From Fimbriimonas ginsengisoli Gsoil 348 (GTDB taxonomy: Bacteria; Armatimonadota; Fimbriimonadia; Fimbriimonadales; Fimbriimonadaceae): 64,000 bases of DNA. The translations under genes were made by a program, and so were the position numbers. The notes beneath the pieces are model-generated. The model worked only from the letters and a program-made list of their open reading frames with translations. It did not search any database and was not told where the DNA came from. Numbering within the stretch: position 1 is the first letter of the stretch; every line of letters begins with the position of its first letter. This document shows, one piece after another, positions 33,706-43,421 of the stretch. The stretch covers positions 1,178,001 through 1,242,000 of the forward strand of contig NZ_CP007139.1 of NCBI RefSeq assembly GCF_000724625.1, in the 5' to 3' direction.

Positions 33706-34754
33706 TCCGGGTGCGAAATAAGGTCGGTGCTATCGCTAAACAGGTCGATTCCCCCGATCTTCCGCCGGGCGGCGATCCGCTTGACCTCGGGATCGACGAT
33801 CAGCGCTTCCAAAGCTCCGGCGAAACCGGCATGCAGGTGGATCACGTTAAAGGGGCGCCCGAAAAACGGGGCCGCCGTCTCCGTCCGCTGCTCCGTCAGG
33901 CCAAGTCCATTCTGCATCCGCGCCACGTATTCGTAGGCGAGGACGAGCCGGGCGTCGCGCTCTTGCCAGCCCGATGCCGAGAGAATGGCGGTGAGAAGCG
34001 GCCCCAACTCGCTTGAACTGCGCAACCGAGCAAAAGCGGTCCCGAACCACTTCGGATAAGGTGCATAGACCCTTTCGATTAGGAACGCGATCATCGTCAA
34101 ATCGCGAACGAGCCGAGCGGCAATGATCGACGCGCCGATCTCGTCCCCCACGAATCCCGCTCGGCCGACAAGGTGCTCCTCTTGGCCCACCCGTTCCCAT
34201 GCCGACGCGAGCTGATACAGCCAGACGTCGCGAGGATAGTACGCGAACCGTTGGCACTGTTCCTTTAGGCCGATCTCGTCGTAAAAGACCGAACCTGAGG
34301 TGACGGTTCGAAGCTTCTTCTGAGGAACGGTAAGCCAGTCGGCGGGCTCGATCTCGCGGTCGATGTCGAACGCGAGATACGCTTCGAAGAAGCGCCTCAT
34401 CGAAGTTGGCTCGACCCCATGGCGCCCCGCTTCCTCTCCCATGTGAGTGGTGCCGTCTTCGTGCTCGCCGTAACGGGTAGGAAGGCCTCGGTATCGCGCC
34501 GGAAGTCGCTCGCCAAGGGCCTGAACGATCGCCGGCCCATACGTCACAAGGTCGTCGTCCGACAAGAATAGATCGAGCCGGGGTCCCCAGTCGTGGTCCA
34601 TGGACATTTCGGTGTCGAACCCGAGAACATCGGAACCACCGCCGATTCGGGCGGCGGCGTACGGCAGCTCGGGAAAAGCGTCCGCGAGGATCGGCCGAAC
34701 GGCTTCACGGAAGAACCCTTCGTTCAGAACCGAACCGGGGATGAACGACTCCAT
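33672..34754 (-). CDS. DUF4037 nucleotidyltransferase-like protein
   Basis: 360 residues. The N-terminal IGGGSDVLGFDTEMSMDHDWGPRLDLFL has the GS...D.(E/D).S.D pattern of nucleotidyltransferase-fold proteins. The remainder (AFDIDREIEPADWLTVPQKKLRTVTSGSVFYD, FYYPRDVWLYQLASAWERV-like, LARRKIGGIDLFSDSTDLI) is the DUF4037 domain of unknown reaction. Its end overlaps the beginning of the GH140-like gene by up to 34 nt, implying coupled translation. Confidence 0.85.
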   Translation of the reverse strand: MESFIPGSVLNEGFFREAVRPILADAFPELPYAAARIGGGSDVLGFDTEMSMDHDWGPRLDLFLSDDDLVTYGPAIVQALGERLPARYRGLPTRYGEHEDGTTHMGEEAGRHGVEPTSMRRFFEAYLAFDIDREIEPADWLTVPQKKLRTVTSGSVFYDEIGLKEQCQRFAYYPRDVWLYQLASAWERVGQEEHLVGRAGFVGDEIGASIIAARLVRDLTMIAFLIERVYAPYPKWFGTAFARLRSSSELGPLLTAILSASGWQERDARLVLAYEYVARMQNGLGLTEQRTETAAPFFGRPFNVIHLHAGFAGALEALIVDPEVKRIAARRKIGGIDLFSDSTDLISHPEWRPTLRVLFE

Positions 34755-34759
34755 GCGCC

Positions 34760-34765
34760 AGATTA
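34760..34765 (-). promoter_or_regulatory. -10 box placed for a leaderless DUF4037 transcript
   Basis: TAATCT on the minus strand, 5 nt before ATG 34754, without a Shine-Dalgarno. It separates this unit from the VanW operon upstream by a 49-nt gap. Confidence 0.4.
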
Positions 34766-34803
34766 TGAGGAGCCGCCGCGAGTTAGGGCACGTACCCCGA
34801 AAC

Positions 34804-35538
34804 TCACCTCACTTCGACCACTCGGTTCATCGCTGGATAGTTGTCGTGAGAGATGAGCTCGCGACGTGGCCCAGTGATGCGATAGACAGAGACCTCAAAC
34901 CCGGATTTGCCGGTGTTCCGAACCCGACGACGCCCCGAAGGCGCGCCTAAAACGAAGGTCTCGGGGCTCTGGACGTCGTGTACATCGGAGACGACCTCCG
35001 GGCGAATCGCCGGAGCTTGTGGCGCGACAAATCGGATCTCGAGGCGGCTTCCCGCGATCGTCCCCTCGATTCGCACCGGATACGAATAAGGGTTGGTGAA
35101 CCGCAGGTCGATATTCGAAAACGCCACCGCGGCGTCGCGCCCCGGCGGCACGTACGAGGGTTGGAACCGGTGCCGGTTCCGCTCCACAATCCGCATTCCC
35201 GCGAGGAGGGCCGCGTTATACAAAGTCGTGCTCGTCTGGCAAACCCCGCCGCCCCAGTCGTCGATAAGCTGGCCGTTGTAGCTCACCGGCGCCTTTCGAT
35301 ATCCCTGATCTCGGGAGAACGTTCCGACCCGCTGGTTGAACGAGAAGGTCGCCCCCGTCGGAATCTCCGCCCCCACAAGCCGGCTCAGGGAAAGTTGTGC
35401 GTTATGTCGTTGCGACGTGCTCCGCTCCGCGAGCGAGGTGGAGTACGCGCCGAGGGTCGCCTCACGCGGCACCGCACAGATGGCCAAACCTCCGCCGGCT
35501 ACCGCGAGCATCGCGAAGACCGCGCTCCAGGCCCTCAC
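34804..35538 (-). CDS. VanW family protein, exported
   Basis: 244 residues from GTG 35538, which overlaps the alpha-2-macroglobulin stop as GTGA. A frame open further upstream runs into that gene and is not used. Signal/anchor segment VFAMLAVAGGGLAICAV, then the VanW domain: TGATFSFNQRVGTFSRDQGY, GGGVCQTSTTLYNAALLAGM (the family signature), ERNRHRFQPSYVPPGRDAAV and FTNPYSYPVRIEG. VanW is known from glycopeptide-resistance clusters; its action on the cell envelope is unresolved. Here it is tied to an A2M gene, not to van genes. Confidence 0.9.
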   Translation of the reverse strand: MRAWSAVFAMLAVAGGGLAICAVPREATLGAYSTSLAERSTSQRHNAQLSLSRLVGAEIPTGATFSFNQRVGTFSRDQGYRKAPVSYNGQLIDDWGGGVCQTSTTLYNAALLAGMRIVERNRHRFQPSYVPPGRDAAVAFSNIDLRFTNPYSYPVRIEGTIAGSRLEIRFVAPQAPAIRPEVVSDVHDVQSPETFVLGAPSGRRRVRNTGKSGFEVSVYRITGPRRELISHDNYPAMNRVVEVR

Positions 35539-38500
35539 TTTGCCACCTCCAACGTCGCCTCGGCGGTGGAAGCAGAGGTTGCCGGGTCGTACATATTCGC
35601 GGCCCTCGTCGGAAGCACCCGCACCCGGCCCGCCTGCTCCGCGCGCATCGTGTAGGAGATCTTGCTCACCCCCTTCGGCACCCAGGTCGCGAAGAACGCA
35701 ATACGGTCGTCGCGGATTACGGTGCGAGACCACCAGTAACCCCACTCCTCGTACTGCCCGATCGCGTCCCGCTCTTGCACCCGGCACGAGCTCGGCGTCG
35801 GCTCCTCGATCATTACGAACTGCCGGGGAACGTCGCTGTTCACCACCAATTCCACTCTGACGAGCTCGCCCGACCTAAAGCTATCCACCGGCGTTGGGCT
35901 CGGCAGAAGCTTCATCGTTCCATTCTCGAGCCGGCGCGGTTCGAGCCGGTAGTAGCGCCGCTCGATCTTCAGTCCCGGATCGGTAGATTCGGCTTGGAGC
36001 ACCGGAGGAGCGTCGAACTGCCTCAGCTCCGTCGAGTAATAGCACGCCCCATCCCCCACCTTTTGGATCTCGATGCGCGCTTCGCTCCCCAGCTGGGCGC
36101 GGGGAATCTCGATCGTGCGGCTCTTGTCGTCGAGCACCCGCGGATCGAGCGAAACGGTGCCTACGACCTTCCCGTTCACGCGTACGGTGGCGGTCGCATT
36201 TCCGTTCAGCTCCTTCGTGTGAGAGAGGTAAGCGGTGAGGCCGACCAGCGAGTACGAAGTGTCGCGAGTCGACTCCCACATGTCTCCCTTGCGCGTGGTC
36301 ATCAGGTGTCGCACGATGCGAGGGACGATCGGGTCCTCCGGCCGAATCGTCTCAAACGCCACCAGCGTCAGCGCCGTCGGCTCCGCCCCCCAGGCATCGT
36401 CTTCCGGAGGCCAGTACGCTACCCCCTCGCTCCCCTGGGCGGACTTCACCAACAAGCCAAGCGCGGCGTCGGCCCGTGCCGCATCGCCCGCTTCGTGGAA
36501 TGCCAACGCCGCGTTGGCAAGCGCGTCGGGCGAGAGCTTGGCGAGGTCGACCGACTTCAGGTAATTCGCCGCCTCCTGTTTGCCATGCCGGAGCAGGGCG
36601 TAGGCGAGGTAGATCTTGTCGCGAACCCGGTCGTCCTTCCCCTTCGCGGTCTTCAGCCGTTCCATTCCCCAGTTCAGGGTTTGGGTGAGGTCGAGATTCG
36701 TGTCGTACCCCGCACGCTTGGCGCGGTCCAAGCCATCCAGCACCAGCGCGGTCATGAACGGGTTCGACTCGTCGTATTCCCACCAACCCCATCCGCCGTC
36801 GCCGTGCTTCATGTACTCCAGTCTCGCTACCGAATCGCGGACGATACGGGGCAGGTCGCGAAGCTTTTCCGGCTCGGGCAACCCGAGATCCTTTATGGTT
36901 CGGGCGGCGAGCACGCTCGGCAGGAACCGGCTCATCGTTTGCTCGGTGCATCCATAGGGGAAGCCGATCAGACGGTCGAGGGTGCCGACCAAGTCTCCGG
37001 CCAGCGTGGGGCTGAGGGTGATCTTCAGCGACCCCGCTTTGGGATCGGCGGTCGGAAGGATCGGAAGCGTAAAGTCGGCATTCCCTTCGCCCGCCTTCGC
37101 GTTCAGTACCGGCCGGCCGTGCGCGGCGATCGGGAACGATTGCCGCACCCCATCGTTCGGCCCCTGGTCGATCCACGCCCGCGCGGTGACGGCCGCTACG
37201 CCGGCCGGACCGGCGGTGACATCGAATTCGACCGTCTGCGGTTTCCCGTTCGGTACGTGGACTCTCTGCTGCCCGGCGTTTGCCACGACAAGTCCTTCCG
37301 CGGTGATGTTCAGGTTGACGTCTTGATCCTGCCCGGTGTCGTTGGCGACGACCACCGTCATCCGCTGCCGGTCGCCGTCGACCAGGTACTGCGGAAGTTG
37401 CAGCCGCACCATCAGCTCCTTCCGAGCCCGGAAGGTGTGCGTCGTCATCCCCACGTCGGTAGCGTCGCTAACCCCGACGGCGGTCACTCGCCACTCGGTG
37501 AGGTTGTCCGGCAACGGTACCGGAACCGTCGCTTCGCCTCGGGCGCCGGTCCAAACCGTTGGCAGCCACCCTGCGGTGTCCTTGAACTTGGTTCGAAGCG
37601 GAACCTTGGAACTCCCCTTATCCCCGCCGTCGAGGTAGATCTCGGGGAACGAGTACGACGTGACCACCCCCTCCGACCGGTCAGGGTAAAGCGCTTCCCG
37701 GATGTTCGTGGCATCTTGCGCGATCGCATAAATCCCTTCGTCCACCACCCCTAGCGAAACCTCGGCCGCCTTGGGTCGGCCCTGGCTATCGAACGTCCGA
37801 ACCGTGACGCGGGCGGTATCCCCGGGCTTATACACATCCCGATCGCTCTTCACCTCCACCCGCAGGTCGTGATCGTTTCGCGCCACCTTCAAGCGCTTGT
37901 CGGCCTCCAAGAATTTTTTGTTCTTGATGTAGGCGACCGAGACCCACACGTTAGGCGCGTAGTCTTTGACGATCGGAACCGTGACGAGCGTGCTCGACGA
38001 CGTGACTGGAATCACCTTGCGCCAGAGCACTCCTTGGCCCTGGACGCAAACCAGCGCCGATCCGCCGGGGAGATCCGTCTGAATCAAAACTCGGGCGTTC
38101 GACCCCGCCGAGTACTCGCGGTGGTCGAGAGTTACGGCAAGGCTCCCCTTCAGCCGCTCCGCCATTGCCGGCGACCCTTCCACGTAAGCCGAAGCCTCCG
38201 CCACCACTTCGCGCCCCGCCGCGTCTCGCGACGTAGCCCGGAAGGTCAGCGAATCCGCTTTGTCGACCGGAATTCGAAGGTGGGCTGTACCGTCCGCCCC
38301 CGTGGTCGCCTGAAGCTTCTCTCGCGGAACGAACACGGATTCATCCTTTGTCCAGACCTCGCGCCCCACTTCCACCGTCACCATATGGTTCGGCGATGGC
38401 AGATCACGCTTGACCGCGTCCGTCGTTTTCAGGAGGAGATCGACAGTCTCGCCGGGCTGAATGATCGGGTTCTGAACCTCCAAAGTGAGGTCGTGGTCCC

Positions 38501-40175
38501 CTCGGACGACGCGCACCTCGCCCTGGCCGTCGAAGTACTTGCCCCCTTCCTCCGTTACCGACGCGCTGACGTTATAAACGTAGTCGTTGGTGAAGAAGCT
38601 CGGGTCTCCCTCGACCCGGGTCGGGAATTCGATATGGGCGCGCCCACTGGCGTCGGTCACCGCATCGATTTGCTCGGAATACTCTCCCGCTCCGCTACTC
38701 GTGATCCCGGCTTCCTCCCCCTCTCCTTCGTATTGCCATGCCGGCGACCGAAAGACGCTAACCTTCACCTTCGCTCCGACCACGGGGCCGCCGTAGTAAT
38801 AGCGGCACTCGATCGCCGCCGCCGCGGTGTCTCCCATCACGTAATACGACCGGTCCGAAGTGACTTCGACCGAATACTCCGGCTTTCGGTAAGCCACGAC
38901 GTTGGCGTAGATCCCACTGCTTTCGGCGCCGAACGCCTTGCACTTGACATCGTAGCCTCCCGGTTTGCTTTCCGGACTGGTGGTGAACGACCCGTGGAAG
39001 GTGCCGTGCTCGGAGATCGGCAGCGACATCGTTTGAATCGGATTGCCGTCCGGATCCTGGATCGTCACCGAGGTTGTCCCGGCTCCGGGAAGGAGATACC
39101 CGTCCTTCGAAATCCTGCGGACGATCCCTTTGAACTGGATCTCGTCGCCCGGCCGATAGGCGGGGCGCTCGCAATAGCCGACGATGCGGACGTTCTCTTG
39201 GTTTGCGCGCTCGTCGAAGAACCCGACGAGGGCGATCGACTTCCCTTGCCGAGCGACCAGAACCGCTCGATTCTCCTTTCCGGGAGGGAGCGCGACTTCC
39301 GTGGACCCTTGCGCGTCCGTCTTCCCAAGGCTCTCGAGCGAGCTCTTTCCTTGCCCGAGGATCTCTACCCCGCTCGCCGGCTGGCCCGAAGCCAAACCGG
39401 TCGTATAACAGACGGCGCGGCCCCGGAACGACTTGGTGACGAGCGCTAGATTCGAAACGTTGATCGCGGTGCTCGCCCGCTTATCCCCCGCCGTGCAGGT
39501 GATGAAGTAGAAACCTTCCGCGAGCTTGCCGACGGTGAGAGGTTCGATAAATGCGCCTTCGGCGTCGCGCTTGACGATGCGATGCGAGAGGTCTGCGACC
39601 CGCTCGCCAGCTTCGTAGAGATGGCGAACGTCCCCCGCGTTCGGGCCGGCAAGGGGAGATAGCGTTTCCTGCAGTCCGCCTTTGGCCGCGATTTTCGCGA
39701 CATCCAGACGGTAAACCGCGATTTTGACTTCGTCGGACCGGACGAACCCCTGGAGCTCGATCTTCGGCGTTTCGTCCGGGGTGAACACCCGCTGACTCGC
39801 GTAAAGGCTCAGGTGCGGATCGTTGGGCGTTGCTTCGAGCGAGAGCGTTTGGACCTTTCCCTCCTCAACCATCACCACTTGGCGCTTCAGGTGGTGCTCA
39901 TTCGCGGAGATATCGAGGTTGTAAGGGCCGGCCGGCAGCGGCGGAAACGCGAAGGTACCGTCGGCTTTCGTCTCCACCCCTTTTGCGCGTGGCCGCTCCT
40001 CTTCGGGAGCCCCAATCAGGCTCAACGTAACCACCGCGTCGGCCAGCGGCTTGCCGTTTTCCTTCATCGTTAGGTGGCCGGAGACCCGGCCCACCGGGAC
40101 CTCTTCCGTTACTCCGTAACTCAGCAGGACTCCGCAGAATAACGCGCCGATCAAAAGTCCAACCGCTCGTTTCAT
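35535..40175 (-). CDS. Bacterial alpha-2-macroglobulin with thioester domain
   Basis: 1546 residues. An N-terminal signal segment (AVGLLIGALFCGVLLSYG) without a clear lipobox; a carboxypeptidase-regulatory-like beta domain (GRVSGHLTMKENGKPLADAVVTL) at 28-105; then macroglobulin repeats (RPAYRPGDEIQFKGIVR, YVMGDTAAAAIECRYYYGGP, DRDVYKPGDTARVTVRT). The thioester sits in FPYGCTEQTMSRFLP with Cys near residue 1076, inside an alpha/alpha toroid thiol-ester domain. The C-terminal receptor-binding-like domain follows. Such proteins trap proteases at the cell surface. No penicillin-binding protein 1C partner is nearby. Overlaps the upstream membrane-protein stop (ATGA) and the downstream VanW start (GTGA). 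Confidence 0.94.
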   Translation of the reverse strand: MKRAVGLLIGALFCGVLLSYGVTEEVPVGRVSGHLTMKENGKPLADAVVTLSLIGAPEEERPRAKGVETKADGTFAFPPLPAGPYNLDISANEHHLKRQVVMVEEGKVQTLSLEATPNDPHLSLYASQRVFTPDETPKIELQGFVRSDEVKIAVYRLDVAKIAAKGGLQETLSPLAGPNAGDVRHLYEAGERVADLSHRIVKRDAEGAFIEPLTVGKLAEGFYFITCTAGDKRASTAINVSNLALVTKSFRGRAVCYTTGLASGQPASGVEILGQGKSSLESLGKTDAQGSTEVALPPGKENRAVLVARQGKSIALVGFFDERANQENVRIVGYCERPAYRPGDEIQFKGIVRRISKDGYLLPGAGTTSVTIQDPDGNPIQTMSLPISEHGTFHGSFTTSPESKPGGYDVKCKAFGAESSGIYANVVAYRKPEYSVEVTSDRSYYVMGDTAAAAIECRYYYGGPVVGAKVKVSVFRSPAWQYEGEGEEAGITSSGAGEYSEQIDAVTDASGRAHIEFPTRVEGDPSFFTNDYVYNVSASVTEEGGKYFDGQGEVRVVRGDHDLTLEVQNPIIQPGETVDLLLKTTDAVKRDLPSPNHMVTVEVGREVWTKDESVFVPREKLQATTGADGTAHLRIPVDKADSLTFRATSRDAAGREVVAEASAYVEGSPAMAERLKGSLAVTLDHREYSAGSNARVLIQTDLPGGSALVCVQGQGVLWRKVIPVTSSSTLVTVPIVKDYAPNVWVSVAYIKNKKFLEADKRLKVARNDHDLRVEVKSDRDVYKPGDTARVTVRTFDSQGRPKAAEVSLGVVDEGIYAIAQDATNIREALYPDRSEGVVTSYSFPEIYLDGGDKGSSKVPLRTKFKDTAGWLPTVWTGARGEATVPVPLPDNLTEWRVTAVGVSDATDVGMTTHTFRARKELMVRLQLPQYLVDGDRQRMTVVVANDTGQDQDVNLNITAEGLVVANAGQQRVHVPNGKPQTVEFDVTAGPAGVAAVTARAWIDQGPNDGVRQSFPIAAHGRPVLNAKAGEGNADFTLPILPTADPKAGSLKITLSPTLAGDLVGTLDRLIGFPYGCTEQTMSRFLPSVLAARTIKDLGLPEPEKLRDLPRIVRDSVARLEYMKHGDGGWGWWEYDESNPFMTALVLDGLDRAKRAGYDTNLDLTQTLNWGMERLKTAKGKDDRVRDKIYLAYALLRHGKQEAANYLKSVDLAKLSPDALANAALAFHEAGDAARADAALGLLVKSAQGSEGVAYWPPEDDAWGAEPTALTLVAFETIRPEDPIVPRIVRHLMTTRKGDMWESTRDTSYSLVGLTAYLSHTKELNGNATATVRVNGKVVGTVSLDPRVLDDKSRTIEIPRAQLGSEARIEIQKVGDGACYYSTELRQFDAPPVLQAESTDPGLKIERRYYRLEPRRLENGTMKLLPSPTPVDSFRSGELVRVELVVNSDVPRQFVMIEEPTPSSCRVQERDAIGQYEEWGYWWSRTVIRDDRIAFFATWVPKGVSKISYTMRAEQAGRVRVLPTRAANMYDPATSASTAEATLEVAK

Positions 40176-41500
40176 GACGCCACCTCCACTTTCGCCGGGC
40201 GAGATACGAGCGCCAGCAGTGCGGCGATCACCACCAATCCTCCGCCCGTGTAAGCGAACAGGTGCACCTTCTCATCGCGACTCAGATCGGCCGAATCGCG
40301 AAGCCATCCCAGGAGGGCGACCGTCGTCGCCGAGAGTCCTGCCGCCACCGCCAGCGGCATCAGGCTCCGCTCCCGGCGCAACGCCTGGCACAGACCGGAG
40401 AGACCAAGCCCGGCTACGAAGCCGACCGCGCCCTTACCACCCAGCATCACCACTACTAACGCCGGAAATCCGAGGGCCAATACGCTCCAGAGGAACGCCC
40501 CCGCCGCGCCCCGCCAACCGCGGCGGCTCAACCAGTCGCTTGGCAAAAGCGGAACGACCGCGCCAAGCGCCACCCCGAGCATCGCGTAGTGCTGGCCGAT
40601 GTCGAGAGCCCGAGACAGATCGGGATGTTGCTCGCGCAGGAGGCGATAAAGGACCAATCCGACGAGCGGGCCTACGGTCAAGAACGCCCGCCGGTGATTC
40701 GATCCCAGAAGAACGGCCGCCATCGTGACCAAGGCGAGTGCCATTCCCGCGCCTTTTGCAAGACCAAACGCGATCGTCGCTACCCCAATCGCGATGACGG
40801 TGGAAAGTCCGATCCGTACCGCGTCCGCCTCCTCTTCCGGCAAGACGAAGTAGACCACGACCCCGGCCAGCGCGCCGAGCCCCACCGCCACAAGCATCGC
40901 CGTCTCGCTAAGCGGCCGGGTGGCGAAAAATGCGCCCGCCACCGTAACCGCGCCGATGACCACCGGTTTCAGGGCGATCAGGCGGTCGGGCACATACATC
41001 GCCAGGAACGTCCCCACTACCGCGCCGAGTCCGACCATCGTTCCGACCACTGCCGCCGCCGGCGCATTCGCGTGAAGTGCCCCCAGCCCGTCCGCCGCCG
41101 CGCAAACCGCCGCCGCCAACGACGCGATGACCGCGCCCTCGATCCCTAACGCCAAAGTTCCCAACCCGACCCCGCAAATCAGCGCCAACTGAGCGGATGA
41201 GATCAAAGGCGTCTTGAGGAAATGGAGCGCGGCCGCGCCGGCGACGCCGACCGCGAGCGGAGCCACGATCCCGCCGAACAACTCTCCTCCGAGCGCGACC
41301 ACCGCGCCAATTACTAAGCCTGCGACCACCCCTCCCGAGTCTTCGGAGGGTCCGTACCGCGAGGCAAGGATGCAGGAGAGCGCGGTAATGGCGACAAGGG
41401 CGCCGATACGGACGGCCTCAGGACGTGCCGGAGCAGGCCCGCGGCCACGAAAAGCGATGAAGGAGAGAAAAGCGAGCGCAAGCGCGATCAACGAAAACAT
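40172..41500 (-). CDS. Polytopic membrane protein, Ala/Gly/Val-rich
   Basis: 442 residues from ATG 41500, where the first membrane helix begins (MFSLIALALAFLSFIAF). A start 11 codons upstream (41533) is possible but adds a polar segment. About 13 hydrophobic helices with short polar loops (REQHPDLSRALDIGQHYAM, WLSRRGWRG). No transporter or enzyme signature recognised. Its stop overlaps the A2M start by 4 nt, so it is the first gene of the membrane protein / A2M / VanW unit. Plausibly an envelope or transport partner of A2M. Confidence 0.72.
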   Translation of the reverse strand: MFSLIALALAFLSFIAFRGRGPAPARPEAVRIGALVAITALSCILASRYGPSEDSGGVVAGLVIGAVVALGGELFGGIVAPLAVGVAGAAALHFLKTPLISSAQLALICGVGLGTLALGIEGAVIASLAAAVCAAADGLGALHANAPAAAVVGTMVGLGAVVGTFLAMYVPDRLIALKPVVIGAVTVAGAFFATRPLSETAMLVAVGLGALAGVVVYFVLPEEEADAVRIGLSTVIAIGVATIAFGLAKGAGMALALVTMAAVLLGSNHRRAFLTVGPLVGLVLYRLLREQHPDLSRALDIGQHYAMLGVALGAVVPLLPSDWLSRRGWRGAAGAFLWSVLALGFPALVVVMLGGKGAVGFVAGLGLSGLCQALRRERSLMPLAVAAGLSATTVALLGWLRDSADLSRDEKVHLFAYTGGGLVVIAALLALVSRPAKVEVAS

Positions 41501-41777
41501 AGGGCCTCGAGCATCCGCCCCCAGGACCACCACTCAGGAGAGCGGCATTGTTGCCCCCTTAGCGATCGCGAGGGCAGGATTTCTCGTCTCCATTGACGCA
41601 CAGATCGCCTCCGTCGGTATGGAGATTTTTAGAGATTTTTCCAGTTGGGCCGTTCGACCCATCGCCACCTCCCCCACCTAAGCGGCGTCGAAGGACCAAG
41701 AAAGGTTAACACCTCGTATTTTTGATGGCCCCGTACCGGCAATTCGAGTCCAAAGCGTCGTATTCTGATGTGTAGCG

Positions 41778-42140
41778 GTGGTTAACTCGACTAGCAAAGA
41801 ATCGCTCGAACTGGAGATCGCGAACGTGGTCAGCCGGTACCACCGGGAGCAGCAGGGCCGTGCTCCCGGAAGAATCCACGTGACCGTGTCGGGAAGTCTC
41901 GTCGTTGTTCTCACGAACGAGATCTATACGCCGAACGAAGAACAACTCAGCACAACCGAAGAAGGCCGCAAGCTGATCAAGAGCGCCCGGCGCGAGCTCC
42001 GCTCTCTCACCCGCGATTCCGTGCACGCCGCCATAGCCCGAGTCTGCGGCTGCCCCGTCCTCCGAAGCTACTGGGATCTCGACGTGCGAGTAGGCGAGCA
42101 ACTCGAAGCCTACGTCCTGGGCGAGAACCTCGAAAGCTAA
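41778..42140 (+). CDS. MpsC-like protein (DUF2294)
   Basis: 120 residues, family length. YHREQQGRAPGRIHVTVSGSLVVVLTNEIYTPNEEQL, TEEGRKLIKSARREL and the C-terminal VGEQLEAYVLGENL match DUF2294/MpsC, named for the third component of the Na+-translocating MpsABC system. MpsA and MpsB are not in this window, and DUF2294 proteins are often encoded alone, so the name does not prove that role. Starts at GTG 41778; TATTCT lies 11 nt upstream. The stop codon is followed at once by the REP-like element. Confidence 0.82.
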   Translation: MVNSTSKESLELEIANVVSRYHREQQGRAPGRIHVTVSGSLVVVLTNEIYTPNEEQLSTTEEGRKLIKSARRELRSLTRDSVHAAIARVCGCPVLRSYWDLDVRVGEQLEAYVLGENLES

Positions 42141-42199
42141 ACGTAGCATCGGCTCCTAGCCGATGACCGGAATGTTCATCGGCTGGGAGCCGATGCTAC
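42141..42199. repeat. Pair of inverted REP-like elements
   Basis: 42141-42166 repeats the unit found at 1643-1668 with one base changed. 42176-42199 is the same unit inverted. Together they form a large imperfect palindrome between two co-directional genes. Like copy 1, the element starts directly after a stop codon. Confidence 0.7.
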
Positions 42200-42233
42200 T
42201 CAGGCGGTACGCTTTTCCCGGAGACACAACGAC

Positions 42234-43301
42234 GTGACATCTACCCAGATTCAAACCCTGCTCGGCGCCGACGCCGAGTCCCTGCTTGGGCATACGTGCC
42301 GCACCATTTCCAAAGACCGGCTGCACCTTCCCGGACCCGATTTCGTGGACCGGATTTTCGTGCCGATGGACCGGCCGCCACAGGTGCTGCGCTCCATGCA
42401 GGCGCTCTATGGCCACGGGCGGCTGGCCGGGACAGGCTACCTCAGCATCCTCCCGGTCGACCAAGGCGTTGAGCACAGCGCGGGCGCCAGCTTTGCCGCG
42501 AATCCCGACTATTTCGACCCCGAAAACATCGTGAAACTCGCCATCGAAGGTGGATGCAACGCGGTTGCTTCCACTTTGGGGGTGCTCGGTTCGGTGTCGA
42601 GAAAGTACGCGCACCGAATCCCGGTTCTCGTCAAGATCAATCACAACGAGCTACTGACCTTCCCGAACAAATTCGACCAGATCATGTTCGCGAGCGTCGA
42701 GCAGGCGTGGGACATGGGCGCCGTGGCAGTGGGCGCCACGATCTACTTCGGTAGCGACGAAAGCACCCGCCAGATTCAGGAGGTCAGTCAAGCTTTCGCC
42801 CGCGCCCACGAGTTGGGAATGGCCACCGTTCTGTGGTGCTACCTCCGCAATCCCGCCTTCAAGAAGGACAAGGACTACCACGTCGCCGCCGATCTTACCG
42901 GCCAAGCGAACCACCTAGGCGCAACCATCCAGGCAGACATCCTCAAGCAAAAAATGCCAGAGAACAACGGGGGCTACAAGGCGCTCAAAGGTGAAGCCGG
43001 CGACTACGGTAAGACCGACGAGCGGGTCTATTCCGAGCTGACGACCGACCACCCGATCGATCTCTGCCGGTACCAGGTCGCCAACGGCTACATGGGACGC
43101 ATCGGCCTTATCAACAGCGGCGGGGCGTCTGGGAAGAACGACTTGGCCGATGCCGTTCGTACCGCGGTGATAAACAAACGAGCCGGCGGCGCCGGTCTTA
43201 TCAGCGGCCGAAAGGCATTCCAAAAACCAATGCCCCAGGGGATCGAACTTTTGAACGCCATTCAGGACGTCTATTTGGATACTGGAATAGACATCGCCTA
43301 A
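42234..43301 (+). CDS. fbaB: Fructose-bisphosphate aldolase, class I (DhnA-type)
   Basis: 355 residues from GTG 42234 with CGGAG 12 nt upstream. Match to the DhnA/FbaB family over the full length: [31 protein letters not shown]-type opening (kept short here), [66 protein letters not shown] and [19 protein letters not shown] Schiff-base aldolase that splits fructose 1,6-bisphosphate into DHAP and glyceraldehyde 3-phosphate in glycolysis and gluconeogenesis, cytoplasmic. Stands alone between the REP pair and a MarR gene. Confidence 0.95.
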   Translation: MTSTQIQTLLGADAESLLGHTCRTISKDRLHLPGPDFVDRIFVPMDRPPQVLRSMQALYGHGRLAGTGYLSILPVDQGVEHSAGASFAANPDYFDPENIVKLAIEGGCNAVASTLGVLGSVSRKYAHRIPVLVKINHNELLTFPNKFDQIMFASVEQAWDMGAVAVGATIYFGSDESTRQIQEVSQAFARAHELGMATVLWCYLRNPAFKKDKDYHVAADLTGQANHLGATIQADILKQKMPENNGGYKALKGEAGDYGKTDERVYSELTTDHPIDLCRYQVANGYMGRIGLINSGGASGKNDLADAVRTAVINKRAGGAGLISGRKAFQKPMPQGIELLNAIQDVYLDTGIDIA

Positions 43302-43421
43302 CCGCAGAGGGATCTACGCGACAGATAAGTAAGGAAATCATAGTGTTTCGCAGATTATGGTGGGCCAGTTGTCGAGGTCTTGCGCGATGTGCCCCTCGAA
43401 GCTGTAGCATATAGATCGCCG

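Noticed and set aside
35539-35787. N-terminal extension of VanW into the A2M gene
   Set aside because: The GTG at 35538 gives a proper signal peptide and a standard 4-nt overlap; the extension is out of frame A2M sequence.
35397-39449. Very long plus-strand open frames (35397-37754 and 37869-39449) opposite the alpha-2-macroglobulin gene
   Set aside because: High GC leaves antisense frames open; the translations are Arg/Pro/His-rich without any domain, while the minus strand has a complete, recognisable protein.
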